Of a stretch of 64,000 nucleotides of DNA, positions 1 through 10,968 are shown piece by piece. How positions within the stretch are numbered: the stretch's first letter is position 1; every line of letters starts with the position of its first letter. Origin of the DNA: Hericium rajendrae. Taxonomy: Eukaryota; Basidiomycota; Agaricomycetes; Russulales; Hericiaceae. The DNA is taken from assembly GCA_033439255.1 (NCBI GenBank), contig CM065880.1, forward strand, positions 1,178,001 through 1,242,000, written 5' to 3'. The translations under genes were made by a program, and so were the position numbers. A model generated the notes under the pieces. It saw nothing but the letters and a program-made list of their open reading frames with translations. It was not told where the DNA came from and did not search any database.

Positions 1-1147
1 TCCGAAGATGTTCTCGTATTCATCCGACTCGTCCTCCCAGCCGCTGCATCCACCGGCGACATAGACCAATGGCAGGAAGTGTTCGGCGGTCCTACGAACC
101 AATAATGAGCCTTCCTTCCGAAATCTAACCGAGAACCCGTCGCTTACGGATTGCACTGGAGGAAGTGTGGGTGCTCCAGCAGCCGCGCCAGTGATCGGCC
201 CAGCTGTGGGCCGGAGTTTCTGAGCACGGCTTCCTTCATCGAGATGCCAAAACCCTCCAGGTCCATGTCAACTGGCTTTGTGCGGGTGAGCGTGTCCTGG
301 TACAGCAGCATCATGTGCCATGATACAGTATAGAGATTGTGCACGCCGCCGCCGGTGCCCATGAGCAGTATCTTCTCGTTTCTCAGAGGACGGAGCGTCA
401 GGCCGATCTTGAGGTGGTACCACGGGTCGAAGCGGCCATTGACTGAGATGACCGTCATGGGAGGTGCGTCGCGCCAGTCTGGGTACATCCTTCAGAGCGC
501 AGAATTAGACAAACCTAACATATATTTTGCTGGTTTCTTACCACCGAATGGGGATCATGACATCCTGATGCCAGATCGCCTACTCATGGTGTTAGATTTT
601 GTATTGATTTTGTCTAGGGGCTGTACACGCGCGCACCTTGTCGTTCAATGATACATTGAACCCAGCACCCGCCAGTTTTTCGCGGCAGCGCTCGGCCAGA
701 GATGGGCTGGCAGGGATCTTGTATTCATCATACCACTCTGCATATTGTGAGTCTTCGATATGAACAGTGAAGCAGAGTGACTTACTCAACATCTCCGGTG
801 GGACAAACGAGACCATGTCCTTGCCGGGGTTAGGACCAGATGCGACTGATGGCGAGCCTTAGCGCTGGCTCTGATGCAGGACGAAAAGTACATACTCTCG
901 ATCTTATCTTCAACAGTCTCCCAATGGGCCGCTACGGGTCAACAACGGGTCAGGCATACATACGCAGAGGACATGTGTAGAACGTACACATCCAGACGAT
1001 ACCCGTGACCCCCTCGCGCCTCGCATACTCGCCGATTTTCATCGCGAAGGCCGTGGTGTCAGTCTTATCTACCAGCGTGCGCGGCGAGCCATGGGAGAAG
1101 AAAAAAGTCGCGAGCGGGTTCTCCGATACAGCGGACATGCTGAGCAT
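1..1147 (-). CDS. LigB-type extradiol dioxygenase family protein (3' end beyond window)
   Basis: Partial gene; the start is in the window and the 3' end lies off the left edge. The start at 1147 gives MLSMSAVSENPLATFFFSHG, placing the HGSP metal-site motif of class III (LigB/4,5-DOPA dioxygenase-like) enzymes near residue 15. Further exons read as IGEYARREGVTGIVW, then YDEYKIPASPSLAERCREKL (about 592-760), then a block rich in LMGTGGGVHNL and ending HPHFLQCNP at 144. A GTAAGC donor there and a TTCGTAG acceptor lead into AEHFLPLVYVAGG, the usual C-terminal block of the family, which runs to base 1. These are non-haem iron or zinc enzymes that open catechol-type rings or handle DOPA-like substrates; the substrate here cannot be told. 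At least three introns interrupt the visible part. Confidence 0.85.
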
Positions 1148-1843
1148 AAGGATGCAATCTGTGACAGCCGTCCCCCGATACTTCTCTATATATTTCGTCG
1201 AAGGAGTTCGGCATTTGCGGTGGAGCGGCAGCACAAACGCGGCTCGACTGCAGATGGATTCACGAGCGGATCAGTATGCTGGCCCACGAGGCACAGCAGG
1301 GATGGATAGACGCGGAGTTCAGTCAAAATCCGAATGGATCTTTACTTAGGCGGACGAGTACAGTACAGCTGGATTCAAAACGATAGACCAGGACGCATGC
1401 GCCCAGCTTCGGAGCTGGTGGGGCCCCCGATCAGATCTCCTGCGAGCCAAAGCTTGCGAAATGTATCCCTCGCAGGGAACTCTGTCCTTCTGGGACGCGT
1501 AGCGACGTGTATTTCAAGTCTATTCAGCCTCGGTGATTTTTTCGTCGATTTTGGGCTGATTGTCAACCTCCCACACCAACTTCAGCAATAGCGAAGAGGG
1601 AGTCTGGTGGAGTCGGCTTGCTTCGACCCCGCCGACCTGCCTCAAAAGGCCATCTTCGGAGCAGGCTCCGTAAGCGTGGAACGGGCGCTTTGGTCTATCG
1701 TTTTGAATCTAGCTGTAATGCTTATCCACGTCGCGTTGCGGCGTTGCTGAGTCTCACAAATGAGGTATTGAAGTACTCACGCGACACGGACAGATCCGTA
1801 GAACTTAGTGCCAAGTAAACTATGACGGTAGTAGGGAGCACTT
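1148..1843. other. Intergenic region, no gene recognised
   Basis: About 0.7 kb between the start of the dioxygenase gene and the stop of the helicase gene, both on the minus strand. It should hold the dioxygenase promoter and the helicase 3' flank. Open frames here are short and lack family features. No TATA box, repeat or RNA gene was recognised. Confidence 0.5.
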
Positions 1844-4515
1844 TTATTGCGACGTTCTTCTTGAATTGGTAAGAACCGGAACGTCGGATATGAACGACTT
1901 AGGAACAGCAGATACGCCCCGTGCATAGATATTTGTGGTAAATACCTGCGATGCGGGAAAGAAGAGTTTAGAAGAACGGGCCGACAATGATGCACTAGAA
2001 GACCTACCAACTCGTCATAGATGATTGCAGATGATTTTCTGTCAACGAGAGTTGACCCTGGATGTACTTTGATGACCTGTAATGAAATGTAAACATGCGA
2101 CGACTCGATACAGGAGAAGACATGATATACCGAAGGTCCCATCGCCTGCTTGTACGTCCCGTCGGGCTGTAAGAACGCTGCATGCTGCACCAGTCCCCGG
2201 ACAAGACTTCTCAGCACCGGCGCCTCATCATCCCCACACGACGGCCGCCAGTCGATCTTCTGTCGCTCGCAGACTCCCTTGAGCTGCTCCCGGATGTCAC
2301 GCGCCTCCCGCAGCGCACGTTCATTGACATGGTTCTTCCTGCACCATTCCCGGCGAGCGCCCTTCCCCTCGGATGCGCACACCTCGTCATATGCGCGCAT
2401 CACGTTTAGAACGGTAAGATGGTCGCCCGCCGGATGGCGGAACTTTTCGCGCTGCGACGCTGCTGTCTCCCGTTGCGCCGACGAATCCGGGAACAGAGGA
2501 GCCGAGGCGGAAAGTAGGGACACGATGGGTATGATCTCCGCGATACAGCCATTGTCCACTGCTGCGAGAATGATGGCTGCGAAGTGAGGCTCGATCGGGA
2601 ATGCGGCCATTGTCCGACCGTGGGCCGTCAGACGTTTGGATTGATTAATAGCGCCGAGTATCCATAAAGTCCTCAACGCCGCGCCGACTGTCGCAAGCAA
2701 AAATTCGTCAGGGCAATCTCGCCAGTCAAATCTCACTGAGGACGTACTGGATTCAGGATCTGGTGGGTCCATGACGTCGAGTGTCTCGAGGTCTTGCCCG
2801 ACACATTTAAGTTGCAATAGTGCAGACGTCAAGCTACTTCGCCGGATTTCGGGCTCGGCAGAGACATTGACATGGAATCGAACGCTTCTTGGGTGTATAG
2901 GCGGAAACAGCTGCCCTTGCCCTCGCGACCTGCGCGTCCCGCACGCTGTGTCGCAGATGATTTGGTGATGTCCATGGTGAGAAGCGTGTCGAATCCTGAA
3001 GTCTGCATAGTCAGTGATATGAATTTGATATATAAATGATGAAACCACACCGAATCCGGCATCGCGGGCTATGTGTCGCTTTTCCTTTTGCTTTCCCGTG
3101 TCTATCACATATTTGACTCCTGGTATAGTGATGGATGTCTCTGCAATGTTCGTTGCAAGGATGCATTTTCTCATGTCTGGCGGCGCTGGGCCGAACACCT
3201 TGTTTTGTTGGGCAGGTGCAAGAGAGGAATACAGAGGGCATATGAGGACGCCAGGTAGGTTTTGAGGAAGCTGGTTGGCATAGGCAGTGATTGATGATTC
3301 CAGGCTCTCGATGTCATCCTGACCTGTGATGGCAGTTGACGACATACCATACACGAGCATCTCAACAGTACTTACCTGGAAGAAAGATGAGCACATCTCC
3401 TGGTCCTTGGTCTGTATGTATTTGGAAGAATACTCGCAATGCAGCATCCACGTAGTCGTTCACGCTGGCAGCAGCGTGGTAGATGGTTACAGGGTGCTGC
3501 CGCCCTTTGACATACAGCACCTTAGCCCTAAGCATCATTCAGCATCAGCCATCTCCATAAGTCCGGGGCACAGATACTCACCCGTTGAAGAATTTGCTAA
3601 ACTTCTCCGCGTCCAAGGTCGCTGACATGATAACAACCTTGAGCGGATTCTGTTTCGCCTTCTGTTTTCCGCTCCCAGTTGCATTCCGCTGCACCAGAAT
3701 TTTCTTCAAGCTTGCCAACACCAGGTCTGTCCTGAGCGAGCGCTCGTGCGCCTCGTCCACTATGATGACACTATAGCGCTCCAGCAATGGGTCGTTCATC
3801 ATCTCGCGTACGAGCATACCGTCGGTGAGGTACTTGATGCGCGTATCTGGGCTTGTCCGGTCGTCGAACCGCACGGCGTATCCGACTACGGTACCCAACG
3901 GTCGTGATTGCTCCACGGACACACGGGCAGCGAGGGAAGTGGCAGCCACACGCCTCGGCTGGGTGACGGCAATCTGGCCGGGGAAGTCTGCCTCGAGCAA
4001 GTACTGGGGTATCTCTGGAAATCTTGAGATATGAATGACCGAACGTTTGAAGAATATAGACGACTCACGCGTTGTTTTCCCGGATCCCGTCTCTCCCAGT
4101 AGAACAGTCACATCATTAGCCAAGATCTCTCGGACGATGGCCTCCTTGCCTGCAAAGAGAAGGAGGTAAAAATATAGGACACAGACTACAGACTAAGCAG
4201 ACCCACCTCTAGCAATGGGGAGTGATGCTCTTTGCTCCTGCACGGACTTTTCCTGGATTCGTCTGATTCTCTTCTGCTTTTCTTACGACCGGCATGAGGC
4301 GAAACACCATTCACACCATTCACACCATTAGTGGCTGGCGCAGATGGCCCCCCGTCGTCATCGTCCTCCATGTACACTGCGGTGCGCTTCTTTGCGCCCT
4401 TCGCGGGGAACGGGCTTGGAGTGGATCCAGAGGCAACGACATGGTTCTGCTTGCGTTTCTTGTGCGGGATATGCTCGTATGCGGTGCTTGTGCTTGCAGA
4501 ACGGGAGCGAGCCAT
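1844..4515 (-). CDS. DEAH-box RNA helicase, DHX33/Dhr2-like
   Basis: ATP-dependent RNA helicase, probably nucleolar and acting in ribosome biogenesis by analogy with Dhr2/DHX33. The start at 4515 opens a basic, Ser-rich tail. A 50-nt intron (4274-4323, GTGAAT...GCAG) restores the frame KRIRRIQEKSVQEQRASLPI, then GKEAIVREILANDV leads into Walker A GETGSGKT. Splicing after KTT gives QIPQYLLEADFPG. Motif II DEAH (SVIIVDEAHERS), motif III SAT, motif V region (LATNIAETSITIPGV) and motif VI QRAGRAGR follow, then HA2 and the OB-fold (VRGLVQHAAFLQPDGTYK). The C-terminus was found by splicing at about 1990 into VFTTNIYARGVSAVPKSF, a hallmark of this group, with TAA at 1844-1846. The triple AATGGTGTG tandem (about 4305-4330) falls at the first intron. 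Family identity is firm; the exact orthologue is less certain. Confidence 0.88.
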
Positions 4516-5042
4516 GGTTGTGCTGATGGAACATGAGAAACTTTACAAATTGCGATTACCCAGCCCAACACGAAAAACTACAGCCCGTCCTCGTCTCGTG
4601 ACCTGTCAATGCTCGCACGTGATACGACTCAAACGCGCCAGACCAGATAGGTCGACTTTGTGACTGAGCTTCTGCTCGAATCCATCGTCCTTTGGACTCT
4701 TCAGCAGTCAATTAAACGCGTATATCCTTCAATTGATGAGCCCCCGGAAAGAATCACATCCTGAGATGTAGGAAGTGACCCATGATCATCCCATGTCAAC
4801 TTGACGGCGCGGCCAGCATAATTAATACCAATTAATTTACCTACTCGAAAAACAGGAAGGAAGTATGAACAGATCATCCCGCATCGCGATACAAGTTGAC
4901 ACCAGTCACCAGATCAATTTATTCGTACACTACAACATGATCGTCCCATGATCCCCATCGTACCTTATTTCCACATATTGACGTTAACCATAGCAATATT
5001 TAATCGTACATACCACACCGCGATATTCAGGAGAAAATCTTT
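4516..5042. other. Intergenic region upstream of helicase gene
   Basis: About 0.5 kb between the helicase start and the dehydrogenase stop. It is more AT-rich than the flanking exons (several AATTAAT-type runs near 4820-4850). No gene or repeat was recognised; it should hold the helicase promoter and the dehydrogenase 3' UTR. Confidence 0.45.
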
Positions 5043-6989
5043 TCAAGGGTGCAAGAGCACCTTGGTGTATCCCTCGACGCGCTTGTCGAACTTGTCGTAC
5101 GCCTTGACGGCCTCCTCGAGCGATACATTGTGCGAGACGACGAACGATGGCTTCGCGCGGCCGGAGATGATCATGTCGCGGAGATAACGGTTGTACGTCT
5201 GATCGCCCAAGTGTCAATCTACCATCCATGGATCAGACGCGGTCAAGCGGCGCACCTTGACGTTGCACTGCCCAGTGCCGACCGTCAAGCCCTTCTCGAA
5301 GAGTTTTCCTGTAGAATGCGTCAGACAGTATCGAAGCAGCTATTTATGCAGAGCATACCCCACGGGAACGTGATGTAGCCCCTGCAGTCACACGATCAGT
5401 CGAGCTCACAGTGCGAGGACGCGATGTATACGTACTTGGCAGAGTTCGGGTCGGGGGCGCCCGGATCCTTGGGCACGTACAGACCGGGGATGCCGAGACC
5501 GCCAGTCGGGCGCACGACGGAGATGAGGCCCTCGAGGACAGCGTTGGGCTTCTCAGTCGTGCCGTCAGACGCGACGGCCTGGTAGCCGACGGCTGGATCG
5601 TGCCTCAATTAACATGCCGACAGGAGATCGGGACGGAACGCACCATCGACGCCGCGGTCGACTTCCTTTCTGTGAACAACGGACAAAAATCAGAATCGCT
5701 CGAGATAAGCAAGGCAGATGCACGCACCCGCCGCGCAGCTTCTTGATTTGCTCGGCGGGATCGCCTTTGCTGAGGTCGATGGGGACGGCGCCGATGCTCT
5801 TGGCCTTCTCGAGGCGCTCGGGCACGCGGTCGACGACGTAAACATCAGAGGCCCCGCGCAAGATGGCAGAGTAGGCTGCCATAAGGCCCACTGGGCCCGC
5901 ACCGAAGACGGCGACGGATTCGCCAGGTTTGAAGCCCTGCGGACGGCATAATTAGCGCGAGCAGGCCACCGTTACGAAAATACTTACCGAGAGTTGTACG
6001 CCATGCCAGCCCTGCGAACGGCATGATGAGCGGCTAGCGATGGAGCGATAGAGTGGTCTCTTACCGTGGGGAAGATATCAGCCAGTAAGGAGAAGGCTTC
6101 CTCGTTCTCTTGGCCAGGCGGGAGCGTCAATGCATTGTAATCCGCGAATGGAACCCGCACGTATTCCTGCGAAGGCAAAGTCAGTCCTTTATCCCGAGAC
6201 GCGAAGAATGGTTTCTTACGGCTTGTCCACCAGGATAGGGGCCCATAGCGACATAGCTTACGGAACTCTCGTTAGCACCAGAGGGGGAAAGAGTAATATT
6301 GTCGGCCTTACCCGTAGGCGCTGGAAGGACGACGAGTGATCAGCTCAACATTTCACAACAAGAAATGTATATACACACCCGCCAGCCTGCAGGAAGTTTA
6401 CGAGTGAGAGATCATCGTGAAAGGAGAGCCACCGTGACTTACGAAACCAGGATTGACATTGGTGCAGAACGCCGACCTCTGCTCCTCGCAGTTCAGGCAA
6501 CGGCCGCAAGCGACATTAAAAGGTATGACGACGCGGTCACCCTTCTTCAGCAGCTGGAGGACGAATAATTGGCCTCGAGAAACAAAGGGGTGACGGCGTC
6601 TCGACGTACAGTGACACCCGGGCCGACTTCGTCAACGATGCCCATGCTGGATGAATAGTTAGATATCGCAAAGAAGCTAATGAAATGCGTGCGAACTTCT
6701 CATGACCGAAGACGATGCCGGCCTGGGCGGCAGTACGGCCCTCGTACATATGCAGGTCACTGCATCAGGAATAAGCCGTCGAAACGCAGGCCCAGCATAT
6801 CGCACGGACCTTCCGCAGATGCAGGACGTCGTGACTGCGGCGGCGATTAGTGAAACGCTCCGGGACGCAGATTATGGACATACCCCTGATAATCACATCG
6901 TCCGGGTGCTGCATCTTCGGCTTCGGGACGTCCTTAATGGCGACCTTGAACGGCCCCTCGTACACAACAGCGCGCATTGTGTTGGACAT
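5043..6989 (-). CDS. Zinc-dependent alcohol dehydrogenase, glutathione-independent formaldehyde dehydrogenase-like
   Basis: Medium-chain zinc dehydrogenase that would oxidise formaldehyde or other small alcohols/aldehydes with NAD(P). The start at 6989 gives [20 protein letters not shown], the usual N-terminus. Later exons read [19 protein letters not shown] (catalytic-zinc region), then [20 protein letters not shown], with a structural-zinc set of Cys in [15 protein letters not shown]. The Rossmann part carries [20 protein letters not shown], followed by an extra loop around [19 protein letters not shown] typical of the PdhA/FdhA-like subgroup. The last exon reads [20 protein letters not shown] and ends KVLLHP with TGA at 5043-5045. 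Many short introns split the gene. Substrate preference cannot be read from sequence; the subgroup call rests on the loop and the zinc motifs. Confidence 0.88.
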
Positions 6990-7068
6990 GATGGCAAGAT
7001 GAAGAGTAGGCGAGCAAAGAAGTGTGCGTTCCTAAGCGATCGTACCGCAACGCGGAATAACCACGCGT

Positions 7069-7075
7069 TTTTATA
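7069..7075 (-). promoter_or_regulatory. TATA box of the dehydrogenase gene
   Basis: On the minus strand this reads TATAAAA within CGTATAAAAACGCG, about 80 bp upstream of the dehydrogenase start codon. Position and match suit a core promoter element. Confidence 0.6.
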
Positions 7076-9073
7076 CGATGCAAGGCGCAGTAGAGAGCCT
7101 CCTATACCCCACGGCTGAATTTCCCCACACGACGATCAGCGGGCCGTCACATGGGGGCTTGCGCGACAGGAACTGTCTCCGTCTATGACAATCGGCCGGT
7201 TCCAGTTCGCACAGCGCTCCCGCGCACATAGAGTGCCTCCTCAACGTACCTCCTAAATGGTCGCGTGGGATGAACATACCTGCGCTAGCTGCACCCTGTG
7301 TGTCAGACGGCTAGCGCAACGCGCCGCGGAGTCGCAAATCTGACAAATACGCGTCATGCGCGCCAGCACGTGGGACGCGTCAGTCACGTGCGCTAAGCGC
7401 GTACATTGGTCCGTCGGAATGCGGGCGACGCCAGCAGACGCCAGCACCACCGTCATCGCCTTCACCCTTGCATTCGGCCGCCATCAACGCCGCGATGTCC
7501 TAGGCGTTCCTCCCGCGCGGATCCAGGAACCGCATACCCCATACATACCTACAATGCATATCGCGGGGCATCACAGGGGGCCACTTACCTCAATCCAGGT
7601 GTGTGCCCCGTTTTCGCACCATGGCTGCATCCACCATTGCAGAATCTGATCTGATGCAGCGCGCCCCGGTTCTGCGATGGAACGCTGATGCAGTGCGCGC
7701 GATGCGCCGCGGAACATGGTATGCACCACCGCAGAAGCCACCCCCACGCGCGCACGCACGCAAAATGAAGCAGAAGCTGCTTTCGCTCTTCCTCGATCCT
7801 TCCGAGCCGCCTTCCATGCCCAGCGCATTCAGGGAAGCGCGCCCGCCGGTTCTGATTCGCACCATTCCAGCAGCACTGCATAATGCCGACACCGACACCG
7901 ATACATGCCCTGCGAGACGATGCATGATGACGCAGCCGCCGCGATTCCAAAGCGCAGAGTGTCCATGTCTGCGTATGGCGCCGTGGGCTCCGTGCGACCG
8001 AGCTTCCCCGCTTTGTCCTTCATCTTCCCTCCGCGCCGCTTCTGAAGCTCGTCCGCTTCCGCCGGCCTCATCCACACGAATCTTGATTGCGATACCTGCT
8101 TCGAGGCAAGCCAGCACGATCCTCTGCGAAGGCTTCGGGCTAGGCTAGCCAACGCACGATCCTCAGACTCTGCGCGCGAAGCTTAGACCGAGCCGAGCCG
8201 AAATGAGTCCTCGCTCGGAACGCGCTGCGCTCTGCGGAATCCGGACAGCAGTTCCATCGTAGCTGAGGCCGTGGCTCGCGGAGATGAAACGCGCCGTCTT
8301 CCGAATTCGCAGTGAGTTTGGATTCGTGGAATGGAGCCCCGACTCGGGCTTCAAACGGGTGGCAGTTTCTGTCGTGTCGCGCTGGCGTCCCGGCGTGGCC
8401 GCGCCGAGGCGTCGTTACACTTCCAGCACGCGCAGGGTCGGTGGGTTGTGCAGCGACGGTGCACACGCTCTGCGTCTTTGATGTCCTGCAAAATTACTCA
8501 CAGTAACCGCGCTTCCGAGGCGGACGCAAATATCGCCGTCGAGCGACTAACTTACTTCCGAGGCAGAGGCCCGATGCAGCCAGAACGCACTGCATCGCCA
8601 TCGGGCGCGCGACCGTTCCAATTCCATTCTGCGCAGATGAACTCACTTCACTTCCAGTCTGATCTTGTTCACGTCCGAATGCGCGCATGCTACTTATGGA
8701 TGCACGGACTCCAGAAGCCGCACCCACTTCTCAGCAGCGCGCGGCGTGATATCATCATCGCACTTTCGCTCAGCTTCGCGCGTGTGTCCTCGGATGATGA
8801 TCAGATCACCTGCATATGAGTGTGGTACGCCCTGGCGCTGCCCAGTTCGAGGCCCCGATCGCGCCAAATGCATCTTGGGCGGCAATGGAGAAGCGAAGCG
8901 GCGGATGCATTGGGCAATAGGTTAGCACACGGACACAGATACAGGCAGGCCATGAGTAAGGGTATATTAGTGCTGACCCATCTATGCTAAGGTATGTGGC
9001 GCCGCGCGCGGGGCGGGCGGACTGGCGATACAGCGGCAAGATACGATGCGTTGTGATAGAGCAGACCAAGAAA
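7076..9073. other. GC-rich unresolved region with overlapping long frames
   Basis: About 2 kb with no recognised family. From 7585 to 8150 long frames are open on both strands at once, as expected of very GC-rich DNA. The most protein-like segments are on the minus strand: 7829 to about 8070 (MRPAEADELQKRRGGKMKDK...) and 8694-8873. Splice-like GTAAGT and GTGAGT motifs on the minus strand at about 8500-8650 hint at a spliced gene I could not assemble. A short imperfect repeat (CACGATCCTC) occurs near 8115 and 8155. Confidence 0.3.
8694..8873 (-). CDS. Possible small protein or exon, unknown
   Basis: An ATG at 8873 opens 59 codons with good third-position GC bias, starting MHLARSGPRTGQ and containing DLIIIRGHTREAERKC and PRAAEKWVRLLESV. 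It sits about 0.4 kb from the 3' end of the homeobox gene on the same strand. It could be an independent small gene, a first exon of a spliced gene running left, or chance. No family was recognised. Confidence 0.22.
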   Translation of the reverse strand: MHLARSGPRTGQRQGVPHSYAGDLIIIRGHTREAERKCDDDITPRAAEKWVRLLESVHP

Positions 9074-10968
9074 CTATGCGTACATACACGACGTACAAGA
9101 CACAGCAAGAGCGATGCAGAGTGGACAGGACATGGGCGCCGAGCGTCCGAAGGGCAGGCCCGCGGGTTCCCAGGCGTGCGCGCGCATCACGACGCCAGGG
9201 CGGGCGCAGTGGGGTGGGACGGAGCGGATGTGGGCCACGCCGTCACTGCGGTGTGTGGTACCCCGACCCGGGGCGCTTGCGGGCGTCGGGGTGTGGTGCT
9301 CGCGGTCCTGCGCGGCGCCCATGCTGTACTGATGCCCGTACATCCCGTGCCCGTCCGAGCCGTGCGAGGAGGACATGTAGCCCGCCTGCGACGACATGCC
9401 GGAGGCCATGTACGTGGGGCCGTGCGACGCGAGCGACGCGGGCGTCGGGAACGTGTATGCGCTGCCGCCGCCGGACTGGCTCTGCGACTGCTGCGCGTAC
9501 CCGCCGTAGGACCCGCTCGACGTGCGCGCGTAGTTTCCGCCGGTGCCGAGCCCGAGCAGGCTGCGCTGCGACGCGCTGAAGTACGGATCTGACGCGTGCG
9601 TGCCGACGGTCTGGCTGCTGTGCGGGATGGACTGCAGCGAGAGCGGGTGGTAGAGCTGCAGGCTGTCGGTCGGCATCGACGCGCGGCGGCCGCCTGCGAT
9701 CATCGGCGCATTGGAGGCCGGGGGATGCGGGAGCGTGCCGCGATGCGAGGGCAGCGGATGCGTGGTCGCGGGGCCGCTCGACGGGCGGTGCGCGGGCGCG
9801 AGGATGCGGCGGCGGGCCTGCATTCCGTCAGTTAAGGGGAGGACAGAAAGGGATGCACGCACGTTGATCATCCAGTTGGAGACCTGGCTCATGCTGAGGC
9901 CCGTCGCGGCACACAGCTGCTTCTTCTCTTCCTCACTGGGATAGGGGTGGTCGGAGTGGCGGTGGAGCCAATCTTTGAGAAAGTCAGTCGTCGGCTTGGG
10001 CAGCTTGCCGCGCTTTTTCTGGGGGCGGTCCACGAGGGACGCGGCGGGCGGGGGCACGGAACCGGCGTTCGGCGAGCGCGACGGCGAGGACGTGCCAGTG
10101 GAGGTGCTGGACGGGAGAAGAAAGTCGGGCTGGCCGAGGTTCCACTCGTCCTTGACGCCATCAGACATGGCAGACTGGGCGTAGGACGCCCTGCGTTCGG
10201 GCTGGCCGGAGATGCGAGCAGCGTTGCCGTACATGGGGAGGACGGTGGCGGAGCTGTTGTGTGAGGAGTAGTTGCCAGACGTGTGACGGATCGCGTCTTC
10301 GTACTTGAGGCCGGCAGAGATGTGTCCGGTCGAATTGGGGCGCGTGATACCAGGGAGCGAGACAGACGACGGGTTTGAAGACCAGTGATCTGAGTCGGGA
10401 ACTGCAGCGAAGGGAGGGCCTGTGTGCGAGAGAGACCGTATTCGGAGAGCGGAGACGTGAGTGTGGAGGAGGGGAAGGAGAGGGAGTTGGAGTTGCTGCT
10501 GGAGAGGGTGGTCGCGCTGTTGAGCGACTGGTCGTTGAAGGAAAGACCGAGCTGGGTCTCTGCGACGAGTTTTGGACGCGACGAGCGGTCGTCGTCGGGG
10601 TACTGCTGAGGCGGCGGAAACTGGAAGGACGCTAATGCAGAAGGGACGTTAGACAAATGGCCGCGCGAGGGGACTCTGTTGCGGATGGAGCCGTCAGAGG
10701 AAAGGGTGGGCAGGGAAGCACGGCGTTCTGGACGGAAGGGGTCATCCAAAGCGGAGAAGATGGACGGAAGCTGGATCCTCGGACTGTCGTCGACGATGGA
10801 AGAGGACGTGTCGTCGGCACTGTCAGAGAGCGCGCGGGTGTCCCAGGTGGCGGGCTGGTCGAGGGCTAGAGTGCCGGGACGCTGACGCTTGTTCTGGGTC
10901 TCGAAGGACGGGGACGAGGGACGTTTCTCGGAACGGGACGAGGAATCCGAGTCTGCAGAGGCGGACAT
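9074..10968 (-). CDS. TALE/KN-type homeobox transcription factor
   Basis: Nuclear DNA-binding regulator. The start at 10968 (MSASADSDSSSRSEKRPSSP) opens a long Ser/Pro-rich low-complexity half. The homeodomain lies at about 9800-10020: KKRGKLPKPTTDFLKDWLHR, HSDHPYPSEEEKKQLCAATG, LSMSQVSNWMIN and, after a 45-nt intron (9818-9862, GTGCGT...TGCAG), ARRRILAP. WMINARRR is the recognition helix of the Homeobox_KN family. The C-terminal half is Gly/Ser/Tyr-rich and ends at 9074. The intron is in frame and stop-free, so a naive translation keeps 15 spurious residues inside the helix. Between 10405 and 10450 the frame changes from TSPLSEYG to PPFAAVPDSDHW with only a 17- or 35-nt GT-AG segment to explain it. 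Targets are unknown. Confidence 0.85.

Noticed and set aside
7585-8152. Long overlapping open frames on both strands
   Set aside because: Several frames are open at once because the DNA is very GC-rich; none has a recognisable domain, and only weak candidates on the minus strand were kept.
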